This document shows positions 1 through 5,790 of a stretch of 8,185 nucleotides of DNA, in pieces. The position numbers were made by a program, and so were the translations under genes. The first letter of the stretch is position 1. Every line of letters starts with the position of its first letter. The DNA is taken from positions 1 to 8,185 of the forward strand of contig JAEOUL010000167.1 in assembly GCA_016839345.1 (NCBI GenBank), in the 5' to 3' direction. Below the pieces are notes generated by a model. The model saw only the letters and a list, made by a program, of their open reading frames with translations. It did no database searches and was not told the DNA's origin. The DNA comes from Candidatus Thorarchaeota archaeon (GTDB lineage Archaea > Asgardarchaeota > Thorarchaeia > Thorarchaeales > Thorarchaeaceae).

Positions 1-482
1 ACTGTGTGAATTACAATTCCCTTACCAAAGGCTCTCTTGGCTTCCTCAGTCCATTTCGCTCCATCTGGTGTTCCTTGTGGCCAGCGGTCTCCATTCTCAA
101 CACCGTGAGGCGGTGCATCTCCAATCAAGACTGCGATTTTTGCGGACTCATTAAGAAACTCCATCTTGTTCATTACCTGAAGCGCTGTTGAAACAGCCTC
201 AGGTCCATCACCTCCGCCGGATGCGTCCATCTGCATCACATAACTTTCAATCTTGGAGGTGTCAGGTGAGAGTTCATATTTCTGAGTGACATATGTGGTT
301 TCTTCAGGAGGGTGGTCTCGGTAAGATACAAGACCGACTCGAAGTCTATGAACCATCTCCTCTTTCTTTATCGTACGAATAATCTCTAGAATTTTGGTCT
401 TGACGTTCTGAATGTATGGGCCCATTGATCCAGTATTGTCTACGACAAATACTAAGTCAAGTTGCCCCAGTTTTTCTGACAA
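1..482 (-). CDS. VWA-domain protein, N-terminal part (runs off the left edge)
   Basis: The minus strand is open from a TTG at 482 to the window edge (160 complete codons). The protein begins almost directly with a von Willebrand factor A fold. A hydrophobic first strand (LDLVFVVD, residues 8-15) leads into the metal-binding MIDAS motif D15-N-T17-G-S19-M. Further on are VSYRDHPP (52-59), GGGDGPEAV (89-97) with the third MIDAS residue, and the strand VLIGDAPPHG (118-127). The DxTGSM, YRD, GGDGPE and DAPPHG combination is the subtype seen in VWA proteins related to the alpha-kinase VwkA, rather than the DxSxS subtype. The start is placed at TTG because GAGGAG lies 6 nt upstream and the first in-frame ATG (residue 20) would cut through the MIDAS. 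There is no signal peptide or membrane segment, so a cytoplasmic, metal-dependent protein-binding role is inferred. The C-terminal part, and any effector domain, lies outside the window. Confidence 0.88.
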   Translation of the reverse strand, partial: MSEKLGQLDLVFVVDNTGSMGPYIQNVKTKILEIIRTIKKEEMVHRLRVGLVSYRDHPPEETTYVTQKYELSPDTSKIESYVMQMDASGGGDGPEAVSTALQVMNKMEFLNESAKIAVLIGDAPPHGVENGDRWPQGTPDGAKWTEEAKRAFGKGIVIHT

Positions 483-488
483 ATTTAA

Positions 489-494
489 CTCCTC
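489..494 (-). promoter_or_regulatory. Shine-Dalgarno site of the VWA gene
   Basis: On the minus strand the sequence GAGGAG ends 6 nt before the TTG at 482. It is a strong match to the archaeal anti-Shine-Dalgarno and decides the non-ATG start of the VWA gene. It sits directly beside a plus-strand GTG at 495, one reason that codon is unlikely to be the start of the divergent hydrolase gene. Confidence 0.7.
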
Positions 495-594
495 GTGAGC
501 GTGCTATTGACCTGCAAAATCAAAGTAGTGGTTGCAGACAATATTGGCGGAGTCCTGTTGCGAGCGCTGATAAGTCTTAGCAATCTCTTTCATT

Positions 595-2694
595 GCAAAG
601 AAAGATATGCCCGAAAATATGAGAATCAAAGTATGTTGTTTGAAATCTCCCTTGTCTTCACTTTTTTGGTATTTGTATGGATAATCGTGACTTTCAGACG
701 TTGGAAGCGAATTCTAATCTTGGAACTGGAAAACAACAGCGAAATCGCAAAAACATCAGCTGGAGATATCGAGTATGCTATCAGAGGAGATGGTCCAGTT
801 GTATTATTTCTGCACGGAGGCCCAGGAGGTTATGACCAAGGTTTGCTTGAAACTGGAGTGTGGAATGAAGGAGGTTTCTCAGTACTGTCTGTTTCCAGAC
901 CGGGATACCTTCGAACACCTCTGAGTGTAGGAGTGACCTTTGAAGAACAGGCAGACGCGCTTGAAGCACTACTGGAGAGCTTGGGGATATCAGAGGTTGC
1001 GGTTCTTGGTGCTTCTGCGGGAGGTCCAGTGGCTCTACAGTTCGCAAAACGACATCCAAAGAGAGTCAGAGCTCTTATTCTAATGGCAGCTGTCAGCAAA
1101 GAATTCAGTGTAAGGGAGGACGCGAAGGATTCTGTTCTTGGCAGGATATTCCTCTCTAACACAGCAGCTGACATTGGGGCTTGGATTTATGAAATCCTGA
1201 CCAGACGTTGGTCATCTCTATCAATGAAAGTAGCATTTGGGCAGACTGTTGGTCTAGATTCTGACGAGCTGAATGCTTATGTGAAACAAGTGACGGCCAT
1301 CCCTGAACAAGTTACATGGTACAAGAGATTTGTCCGCACCACGTGTCCAATGAGCCCAAGAATGATTGGTCTTAACAACGATATCGAACAACTGGAAAGG
1401 GTGGTCTTTACATCATTGGAAGAAATCAAATGTCCAACAATGATCGTTCATGGAACAGTTGATTTGGATGTTTCATTTTCGAATGCTGAGTTTTCAGCCA
1501 ATTCAATACCAAATGCGAGATTGTACAGAGTTGAAGATGTAGGGCATTTGGTATGGTTAGGAGAACACGTTTCTCAGATGAACTCAGATCTCATTGCATT
1601 CCTTAGAGAGTCCAAATAGCAGAAGAGTCAAACATTCTCGAGTCCTCTTAATCTACAGACTTGGACTCTGGCAAAGAATGAAATAGATGAGAACTAAAGT
1701 CAGCGGTATGTTGTTAGAAATCTCCCTCGTTTTTCTCCTATTACTACTAGTCTGGAGTGTGATAACATTCAGACGCTGGAAACGAAGTCTATTGTCTACT
1801 CTCAATAACAATAGTGAGATTGCTAACACTTCACGGGGTGAAGTTGAGTATGTACTAAAGGGAAGGGGTCCTGTCCTCATGTTACTCCATGGAGCTGCTG
1901 GAGGATATGACCAGAGCTTGCTTGATGCGGAGATATGGATTCGTGAAGGTTTCTCAGTTTTGGCAATCTCGAGACCCGGTTATCTCCGCACGCCTCTCAG
2001 TACAGGGGAAACCCATGAAGAACAGGCAGACGCTATTGAAGCACTGTTGGTTCGACTTGGTATATCAAAGGTTGCAGTTCTTGGGACCTCTGCTGGAGGT
2101 TCTGTGGCATTACACTTCACTCTGCGATACCCAGAAAAAGTGTGGGCTCTGGTCTTGGTGTCTGCAGTCACCCAGGATTATATTGACAGTGATAGTCAAA
2201 GAAAGGTCATACTTGGTAAGATATTCTTGACCAAATATACTTCAGATTTAGGGGCATGGTTATTCGAGATACTGACGAGGCGCTGGCCTGCTAGGTCATT
2301 GAAGGAGATGTTCAGGGAAATTGTGAGCCTTGATACCCATAAACGGGACAGATATGTGAAACAGGTGGTTGCCATTCCTGAACAAGTGTCTTGGTACAAG
2401 AGATGCATCCGGGCCCACTGTCCGATGAGTCCAAGAATGATTGGACTGAACAATGACCTCAAACAAGTTGAGAGTGTGACATTTGAGGATCTTTCGGATA
2501 TTCGTTGCCCTACAATTGTGATTCATGGAACTGCTGACAAAGATGTTCCCTTTACTAATGCAGAGTATTCAACCTCATTAATTCCCAATGCTAGACTGTA
2601 CAGACTTGAAAATGTAGGGCATTTGGTATGGCTAGGAGAACATGTTAGTAAGATGAAATCAGATCTCATTAGATTCCTTAAGGAATCCTACAAC
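595..2694 (+). repeat. Tandem gene duplication (two units, about 1.02 kb each)
   Basis: Unit 1 (about 595-1616) and unit 2 (about 1671-2694) are diverged direct repeats covering both hydrolase genes and about 37 nt of leader. GCAAAGAA lies 38 nt before the ATG at 633 and 37 nt before the ATG at 1708. Between them ATGAGAA and AAAGT are also shared. Near the 3' end a 16-nt stretch reading GTAGGGCATTTGGTAT is identical in both. The leader differs by a net 7-nt indel just before the start codon. No terminal repeats or transposase genes accompany the duplication. Confidence 0.75.
633..1619 (+). CDS. Membrane-anchored alpha/beta hydrolase, copy A
   Basis: This is an alpha/beta-hydrolase-fold protein of 328 aa from the ATG at 633. 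Residues 4-21 form one hydrophobic helix followed by RRWKR (22-26); by the positive-inside rule this suggests an anchor with the catalytic domain in the cytoplasm. Fold motifs are HGGPGG (61-66, oxyanion-hole loop), the nucleophile elbow GASAGG with Ser128, the acid in HGTVDLDV (Asp277 most likely) and GH with His305. A helical cap lies at about 153-262. The substrate cannot be read from sequence; esterase, peptidase (proline iminopeptidase-like) or lipase are all possible. The frame is open back to a GTG at 495, but the extra 46 residues have no counterpart in the neighbouring paralogue, and ATG 633 aligns exactly with the paralogue's MLLEIS start. It ends with TAG, two codons before the paralogue's end. 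It is divergent from the VWA gene and about 60% identical to copy B. Confidence 0.9.
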   Translation: MLFEISLVFTFLVFVWIIVTFRRWKRILILELENNSEIAKTSAGDIEYAIRGDGPVVLFLHGGPGGYDQGLLETGVWNEGGFSVLSVSRPGYLRTPLSVGVTFEEQADALEALLESLGISEVAVLGASAGGPVALQFAKRHPKRVRALILMAAVSKEFSVREDAKDSVLGRIFLSNTAADIGAWIYEILTRRWSSLSMKVAFGQTVGLDSDELNAYVKQVTAIPEQVTWYKRFVRTTCPMSPRMIGLNNDIEQLERVVFTSLEEIKCPTMIVHGTVDLDVSFSNAEFSANSIPNARLYRVEDVGHLVWLGEHVSQMNSDLIAFLRESK

Positions 2695-2700
2695 CTATAA
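1708..2700 (+). CDS. Membrane-anchored alpha/beta hydrolase, copy B
   Basis: This paralogue of copy A has 330 aa from the ATG at 1708 and aligns with it without gaps over the full length, at roughly 60% identity by eye. It has the same N-terminal helix followed by FRRWKR, then HGAAGG (61-66), GTSAGG with Ser128, HGTADKDVPF with Asp277 and GH with His305, so the catalytic triad is intact. The most notable active-site change is the oxyanion loop, HGAAGG instead of HGGPGG, which suggests a shifted substrate range. Shared stretches outside the active site, such as RPGYLRTPLS, EILTRRW and CPMSPRMIGLNND, make the pair a distinct subfamily. An upstream in-frame ATG at 1687 would add seven residues, but the matching position in copy A is out of frame, so 1708 is preferred. 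It follows copy A after 88 bp and may be co-transcribed with it. Confidence 0.9.
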   Translation: MLLEISLVFLLLLLVWSVITFRRWKRSLLSTLNNNSEIANTSRGEVEYVLKGRGPVLMLLHGAAGGYDQSLLDAEIWIREGFSVLAISRPGYLRTPLSTGETHEEQADAIEALLVRLGISKVAVLGTSAGGSVALHFTLRYPEKVWALVLVSAVTQDYIDSDSQRKVILGKIFLTKYTSDLGAWLFEILTRRWPARSLKEMFREIVSLDTHKRDRYVKQVVAIPEQVSWYKRCIRAHCPMSPRMIGLNNDLKQVESVTFEDLSDIRCPTIVIHGTADKDVPFTNAEYSTSLIPNARLYRLENVGHLVWLGEHVSKMKSDLIRFLKESYNL

Positions 2701-2716
2701 TCCTCTTCCCCCCAAG

Positions 2717-2724
2717 TTTATAGG
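2717..2724 (+). promoter_or_regulatory. Candidate TATA box of the membrane-protein gene
   Basis: The sequence GTTTATAG is centred about 28 nt before the ATG at 2748, the spacing expected between an archaeal TATA box and a transcription start at the A of the start codon. No Shine-Dalgarno-like sequence precedes this ATG. Together these favour a leaderless transcript, but a single AT-rich match is weak evidence. Confidence 0.35.
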
Positions 2725-2747
2725 GTTGGATATAGGCAAATCTCCCC

Positions 2748-3443
2748 ATGCAGTTCTTCGAAGAGAAACAAATCAGGGATTTCATTCTTATTCATGTAAT
2801 CTTCGCAATACTTGCAGCTGTTACCCTACTAGTCCCTATTCCTACAGCGACCATTAGTGGGAAGATGCTCGTGCTAGTGTTGGTTTACAATGTATTGATC
2901 GTTGTGGAGTTCGTTGCCAAAGGATATGATGACTGGAAGAGCATCTGGATTTTCGTCTTCATTCTGAATCTCCTAATGGTTTTTCCCGATTGGTATCTTG
3001 CTGAAACTCTGGGAGCCCTCCAGTTTCCTGACGATGGATTCCCGATGATTGGTGGCGCAATTCCGATATATATGGCAGGGCTATGGTCAATTCCTTTCTT
3101 CATCATCGTGTTCATTGGGAAAGAGGTTCAGAACAGAAAATCGCTGGGATTGGCATATGGCATCGTATCTGTCGTTTCTGTACTGATATTTGTCCTAGCT
3201 GAGTTGACATTGGTGAACCTACCCTCTTGGTCTGCGACTGTAATTGGTATGACTGGGAATCTAGCATGGTATATTGTAGTTCCAGAGTTACTACTGGGAC
3301 TCTCCACATTCATCTGCTATAACATGGTAAAAGAGAAGAAGATATGGATGGCAATAATCGGTGCTTTCACAGTGATGATTCTCTATATCGGTAATGCATC
3401 CTTCTTCTACTTCCTGATTGAAACTCTATTGCTTAGTCCATGA
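2748..3443 (+). CDS. Seven-helix integral membrane protein of unknown function
   Basis: The 231-aa protein is strongly hydrophobic, with about seven predicted membrane helices at residues 12-32, 39-57, 64-80, 104-123, 132-156, 163-191 and 199-227. It has no cleavable signal peptide. The most characteristic part is the loop between helices 3 and 4 (80-103), which carries PDWYLAETLG and FPDDGFPMIGG; its acidic and aromatic residues look conserved for function. A second candidate functional segment is WYIVVPELLLG (174-184), a helix with a buried Pro-Glu. I do not firmly recognise the family. It may belong to one of the archaeal DUF membrane families (DUF6989 comes to mind, from memory and unverified). 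It lies 47 bp after hydrolase B and 71 bp before nadE on the same strand. No enzymatic or transport motif can be named. Confidence 0.82.
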   Translation: MQFFEEKQIRDFILIHVIFAILAAVTLLVPIPTATISGKMLVLVLVYNVLIVVEFVAKGYDDWKSIWIFVFILNLLMVFPDWYLAETLGALQFPDDGFPMIGGAIPIYMAGLWSIPFFIIVFIGKEVQNRKSLGLAYGIVSVVSVLIFVLAELTLVNLPSWSATVIGMTGNLAWYIVVPELLLGLSTFICYNMVKEKKIWMAIIGAFTVMILYIGNASFFYFLIETLLLSP

Positions 3444-3503
3444 AGTATAGGACAAGATTACCCCTCAAGTAATGTAAAAAAGCAGGCTCACAGAGGTCAG
3501 TAT

Positions 3504-3508
3504 GAGGA
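3504..3508 (+). promoter_or_regulatory. Shine-Dalgarno site of nadE
   Basis: The sequence GAGGA begins 11 nt before the ATG at 3515, leaving a spacer of about 6 nt. It supports 3515 as the nadE start. The ATG at 3502 overlapping this site is out of frame and is not a start. Confidence 0.55.
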
Positions 3509-3514
3509 ATTTCT

Positions 3515-4297
3515 ATGGATCTTCCAGAGGGACTGAAACTTGACGACTACGAGAAGCCACGCAAGATTATTGTTGATTTCATTAAGGACTATGTGGCAGG
3601 TATCGGAGTAAAGGGTGTGGTTCTTGGACTCAGTGGAGGAATCGACTCGAGCCTAGTAGCAACACTGGCCTGTGAAGCTATCGGACCTGAGAGAGTCTTG
3701 GGCATCATGCTACCAGTGGATGCAGAGAAGGATGCTCAGAATGTAGCAGATGCTCGAGAGCTTGCAGAATCACTTGGAATGAAGCATGAATTATTCGAGC
3801 TTAGAGATGCGGTTTCAGCATACAGCTCACTTTCTCTAGATAGGGTTGCTCTTGGTAATCTTACAGCGAGATTGAGAATGACAACATGGTATGCTCGGGC
3901 GAATCAAGAAAACCAATTAGTACTTGGAACTGGAAACAAGAGCGAAATAATGGTTGGATACTTTACCAAGTACGGAGATGGTGGAGTGGATATATTACCT
4001 ATTGGAGAGCTCTACAAAACTAATGTTCGAAATCTTTCAACTCACATTGGCATTCCCAAAGAAATTGTGAAGAAGATACCCTCTGCGGGATTGTGGCCAG
4101 GTCAGACTGATGAGGGGGAAATGGGATTGACATATGGAGAGCTTGATAGCATTCTCTTTCTGCATTTAGAGAAAGGAATGAAGAAGGATGAAATTGTCAA
4201 ATGGGGTATTACTGAGAGCAAGGTAAGTAAAGTAATGAAGATGATTAGGCAATCAGAACATAAACGAAAACCATTACCAAGACCGAAGGTGCGATAA
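3515..4297 (+). CDS. nadE: NH3-dependent NAD+ synthetase
   Basis: This enzyme catalyses the last step of NAD biosynthesis: deamido-NAD+ + ATP + NH3 to NAD+ + AMP + PPi, in the cytosol, normally as a homodimer. At 260 aa it has the length of the short, ammonia-using form; the N-terminal glutaminase (nitrilase) domain of glutamine-dependent enzymes is absent. Visible motifs are the ATP-pyrophosphatase loop SGGIDSS (40-46), LPVDAEKDAQNVADA (66-80), NLTARLRM (115-122), GTGNKSE (138-144), YGDGGVDILPIGELYKT (153-169, metal and substrate binding) and PSAGLWPGQTDEGEMGLTY (189-207, which covers the active site). All expected catalytic segments are present, so it should be active. It lies downstream of the membrane protein, without evident functional linkage, and its stop codon directly abuts the readthrough end of the convergent TPR frame. 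Confidence 0.97.
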   Translation: MDLPEGLKLDDYEKPRKIIVDFIKDYVAGIGVKGVVLGLSGGIDSSLVATLACEAIGPERVLGIMLPVDAEKDAQNVADARELAESLGMKHELFELRDAVSAYSSLSLDRVALGNLTARLRMTTWYARANQENQLVLGTGNKSEIMVGYFTKYGDGGVDILPIGELYKTNVRNLSTHIGIPKEIVKKIPSAGLWPGQTDEGEMGLTYGELDSILFLHLEKGMKKDEIVKWGITESKVSKVMKMIRQSEHKRKPLPRPKVR

Positions 4298-4369
4298 TCA
4301 GTCATCCTCTATCAATCTGGAAAATCGCTCATCACTCCTTATTGATGAGAGATCAGAATCTTCGCGAGC
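4298..4369 (-). other. In-frame coding-like extension of the TPR gene beyond its TAG stop
   Basis: Reading the TPR frame past the TAG at 4370-4372 gives 23 sense codons and then TGA at 4298-4300. The tail contains AREDSDLSSIR and SDERFSRLIED. This follows the pattern that commonly closes TPR arrays in archaea and bacteria, where the last repeat leads to a short A-(K/R)-x-D-x-D-(L/F)-x-x-(I/L)-(R)-x-D-x-R-F segment. The extension ends exactly next to the nadE stop (4297), as expected of two neatly convergent genes. The TAG therefore looks like a single codon inside a once longer gene of 168 codons. Possible explanations are a recent nonsense mutation, a sequencing or assembly error, translational readthrough, or pyrrolysine insertion. 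Confidence 0.6.
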
Positions 4370-4804
4370 CTAATAGCGGATGTGCGAATCCAAATCGAAA
4401 GCTTTGCCCAAATACTCAATGGCGTCATCATGTTTTCCAGCTAGACAGTTATAACATCCGAGATTGTAAAGAGCTGACCCTTTCTCGTTATGACTAGACA
4501 CTATCTTTGTTGTCTTGAGAGTCGCTTTGATTGCTCCATCAATTTCATCGAGCGCTTTCATTGTATTTCCTAGGCTGAGCCATAGCCAGAAACCATCTGG
4601 ATTGAGGTTTGTAGCAGTTTCAAAAGCAGAAGCAGCGCTAGAGAAATCACCAATGGCTACAAGAACATGTCCTAATTGATTCCAGAGTTGCCATGCATTC
4701 TCATCGTCACGAATTGCATCGCATAGTATTTTCTCAGCTTCATCTAGACGTTTTTCCTTTCGAAGACTTATTACCATGCTTGCAATTTCTTCTGCGTCCG
4801 TCAA
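4370..4804 (-). CDS. Small TPR-repeat protein (possibly C-terminally truncated)
   Basis: The 144-aa protein consists almost wholly of four tetratricopeptide repeats: about 4-36, 37-70 (W-x2-LG, A, F, A, NP pattern clear in AWQLWNQLGHVLVAIGDFSS), 71-104 and 108-141. TPR superhelices bind other proteins; the partner is unknown. There is no signal peptide or membrane segment. It starts at a TTG at 4804: GGTGGT lies 6 nt upstream, an in-frame TAA stands two codons before it, and the next start (ATG, residue 10) would cut into repeat 1. The frame stops at a TAG (4370-4372) but continues beyond it for 23 sense codons that look like the normal tail of such proteins (see the entry for 4298-4369). The gene is divergent from the PadR-fusion gene, shares a 95-bp promoter region with it, and converges on nadE. 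Confidence 0.85.
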   Translation of the reverse strand: MTDAEEIASMVISLRKEKRLDEAEKILCDAIRDDENAWQLWNQLGHVLVAIGDFSSAASAFETATNLNPDGFWLWLSLGNTMKALDEIDGAIKATLKTTKIVSSHNEKGSALYNLGCYNCLAGKHDDAIEYLGKAFDLDSHIRY

Positions 4805-4810
4805 TTTTTA

Positions 4811-4816
4811 ACCACC
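4811..4816 (-). promoter_or_regulatory. Shine-Dalgarno-like site of the TPR gene
   Basis: On the minus strand GGTGGT lies 6 nt upstream of the TTG at 4804. The GGTG part matches the archaeal anti-Shine-Dalgarno. It supports TTG over the internal ATG as the start codon. Confidence 0.45.
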
Positions 4817-4840
4817 AACTTGCAGACTAGTTCATTGTGT

Positions 4841-4862
4841 ATAGTTAACAATGGTTAAATAT
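4841..4862. promoter_or_regulatory. Imperfect palindrome in the TPR/padR divergent promoter, candidate PadR operator
   Basis: The half-sites ATAGTTAAC (4841-4849) and GTTAAATAT (4854-4862) are inverted repeats around the spacer AATG, with 8 of 9 positions complementary. The right half overlaps the best TATA-like element of the padR gene, and the left half lies where a TATA box for the divergent TPR gene would be expected. Dimeric PadR regulators bind palindromes of this size, often in their own promoter. Binding here would block TBP/TFB in one or both directions, so autorepression and control of the TPR gene are inferred. Confidence 0.55.
4855..4862 (+). promoter_or_regulatory. TATA box of the PadR-fusion gene
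   Basis: TTAAATAT is a close match to the archaeal TATA consensus. Its centre lies about 41 nt before the ATG at 4900. Transcription would then start near 4885 and leave a leader of about 15 nt. The purine-rich AAGGGG at 4883-4888 is a weak Shine-Dalgarno candidate. Confidence 0.5.
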
Positions 4863-4899
4863 GTTTGTCAACAGCATTCCCTAAGGGGTAAGACAAGAT

Positions 4900-5769
4900 A
4901 TGAAAACACCAGAACTCAAGACAGCCATTTTGAGACTGGCAGGGAAAGGAGAATTCTACGGGTATGAGATACATAAGAAACTAGAGCAGAGAAAAATCAC
5001 TGTGGGTATCGGACGCTTGTATTCCGTATTATCAGAAATGAAGGATGATGGCCTTCTGAAAGATCGATGGGAGAAAAGTCAGAACGGGCCAAAAAGACGT
5101 GTTTATCGAACGGGAAGAAAGGGTGATGATGCACGCGAGAAAATACTTCTCAACGCCATCAAGACAGTTCATGAATTTTATACAGAATACCTTCTCAGTC
5201 TTCCACCTAAGCTTAGTGTATTCAATATGGTGAGCGACTTACTGATAGAGAAGTTACCAAAGAAAGCAAATTTGGCTTACGCAGCTACTCGATTCTCAGG
5301 ACCTGTAAAGAAACTCATAGAAAATCTTCAACAAGAGTTTCCAGATGGAAATCTATATGCCATCCATTCAAAAGAAAACAACACGAATCTGGATTTAGGT
5401 GAAGTTTCAGTTTTAGATGGAACGTTCGAAGACATACCAATGAAAGATGACTACCTAGACTTACTTGCGGTATCAGGAAACATCAGAAGTGACTGTATAG
5501 ACTCTTGTCTTAGAGAGTGGCATAGAGTATTAACTGGAAAAGGAACTCTAGCAATTGTTACTCCCACAGCTGTAATTTCAAAATACAAAGATCCTCTGGG
5601 AATTGGAGAGTTCATCGAGCAACGTGAACATCCAAGTTTAGAATCTGCTGAGTCTTTTGATGTGGATATTCTTACCAGCAAAATGAGGAAATATTTCGAG
5701 AAAGTTGATGTTAAGCAAGTAGTTCACATTACAGTTCTACGAGGATTCAAGCCAATTTTAATCAATTAA
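4900..5769 (+). CDS. PadR-family regulator fused to a degenerate methyltransferase-like domain
   Basis: Residues 1-85 are a PadR winged helix-turn-helix: LRLAGKGEFYGYEIHKKL (11-28), GRLYSVLSEMKDDGLL (38-53, recognition region) and RRVYRTGRKGDDARE (66-80, wing and following helix). A helical linker of PadR dimerisation type covers about 80-120. The remaining residues (120-289) have the order of a class I SAM-methyltransferase fold: GNLYAIHSKENN (150-161, strand 2 region), GTFEDIPMKDDYLDLLAVSGNI (174-195, resembling the usual acidic-loop and LPF-x-D-x-SFD segments) and CLREWHRVLTGKGTLAIVTP (203-222, resembling LREhxRVLKPGGxLxI). The glycine-rich SAM-binding motif I is not recognisable; the matching stretch LAYAATRFSGPVKK has one glycine. 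The domain is more likely a ligand sensor than an active methyltransferase. PadR proteins usually have only a short helical C-terminus of about 100-180 aa in total, so 289 aa is long. Autoregulation through the palindrome upstream is likely. Confidence 0.85.
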   Translation: MKTPELKTAILRLAGKGEFYGYEIHKKLEQRKITVGIGRLYSVLSEMKDDGLLKDRWEKSQNGPKRRVYRTGRKGDDAREKILLNAIKTVHEFYTEYLLSLPPKLSVFNMVSDLLIEKLPKKANLAYAATRFSGPVKKLIENLQQEFPDGNLYAIHSKENNTNLDLGEVSVLDGTFEDIPMKDDYLDLLAVSGNIRSDCIDSCLREWHRVLTGKGTLAIVTPTAVISKYKDPLGIGEFIEQREHPSLESAESFDVDILTSKMRKYFEKVDVKQVVHITVLRGFKPILIN

Positions 5770-5790
5770 TTCACGTCGGTATATCAAAAA

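Noticed and set aside
6..191. Short plus-strand open frame of 61 codons
   Set aside because: It is antisense to the clearly coding VWA frame and shows no protein-like pattern of its own.
495..632. N-terminal extension of hydrolase A from the GTG at 495
   Set aside because: The extra 46 residues have no counterpart in the tandem paralogue, the GTG overlaps the promoter and ribosome-binding region of the divergent VWA gene, and homology begins exactly at ATG 633.
781..1174. Minus-strand open frames inside the hydrolase genes
   Set aside because: They are mirror frames of strongly supported plus-strand coding sequence, with no recognisable domains or ribosome-binding sites.
1640..1668. Inverted repeat GAGTCC/GGACTC between the two hydrolase genes
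   Set aside because: Only six pairs with a 17-nt loop and no T-tract; this is expected by chance in a region this size.
1617..1697. Readthrough of the hydrolase A TAG stop, parallel to the TPR case
   Set aside because: The following 25 codons look like random sequence, and the paralogue ends within two codons of this TAG, so it is a normal stop.
4328..4349. Stem-loop CTCATCA/TGATGAG as a terminator between nadE and the TPR gene
   Set aside because: The 7-bp stem is real but has no adjacent T-run, and it lies within the coding-like extension of the TPR frame, which explains the sequence better.
4341..4360. Possible box C/D RNA around TTGATGA
   Set aside because: The C-box-like TGATGA lacks the purine before it, and no D box (CTGA) stands at a suitable distance on the same strand.
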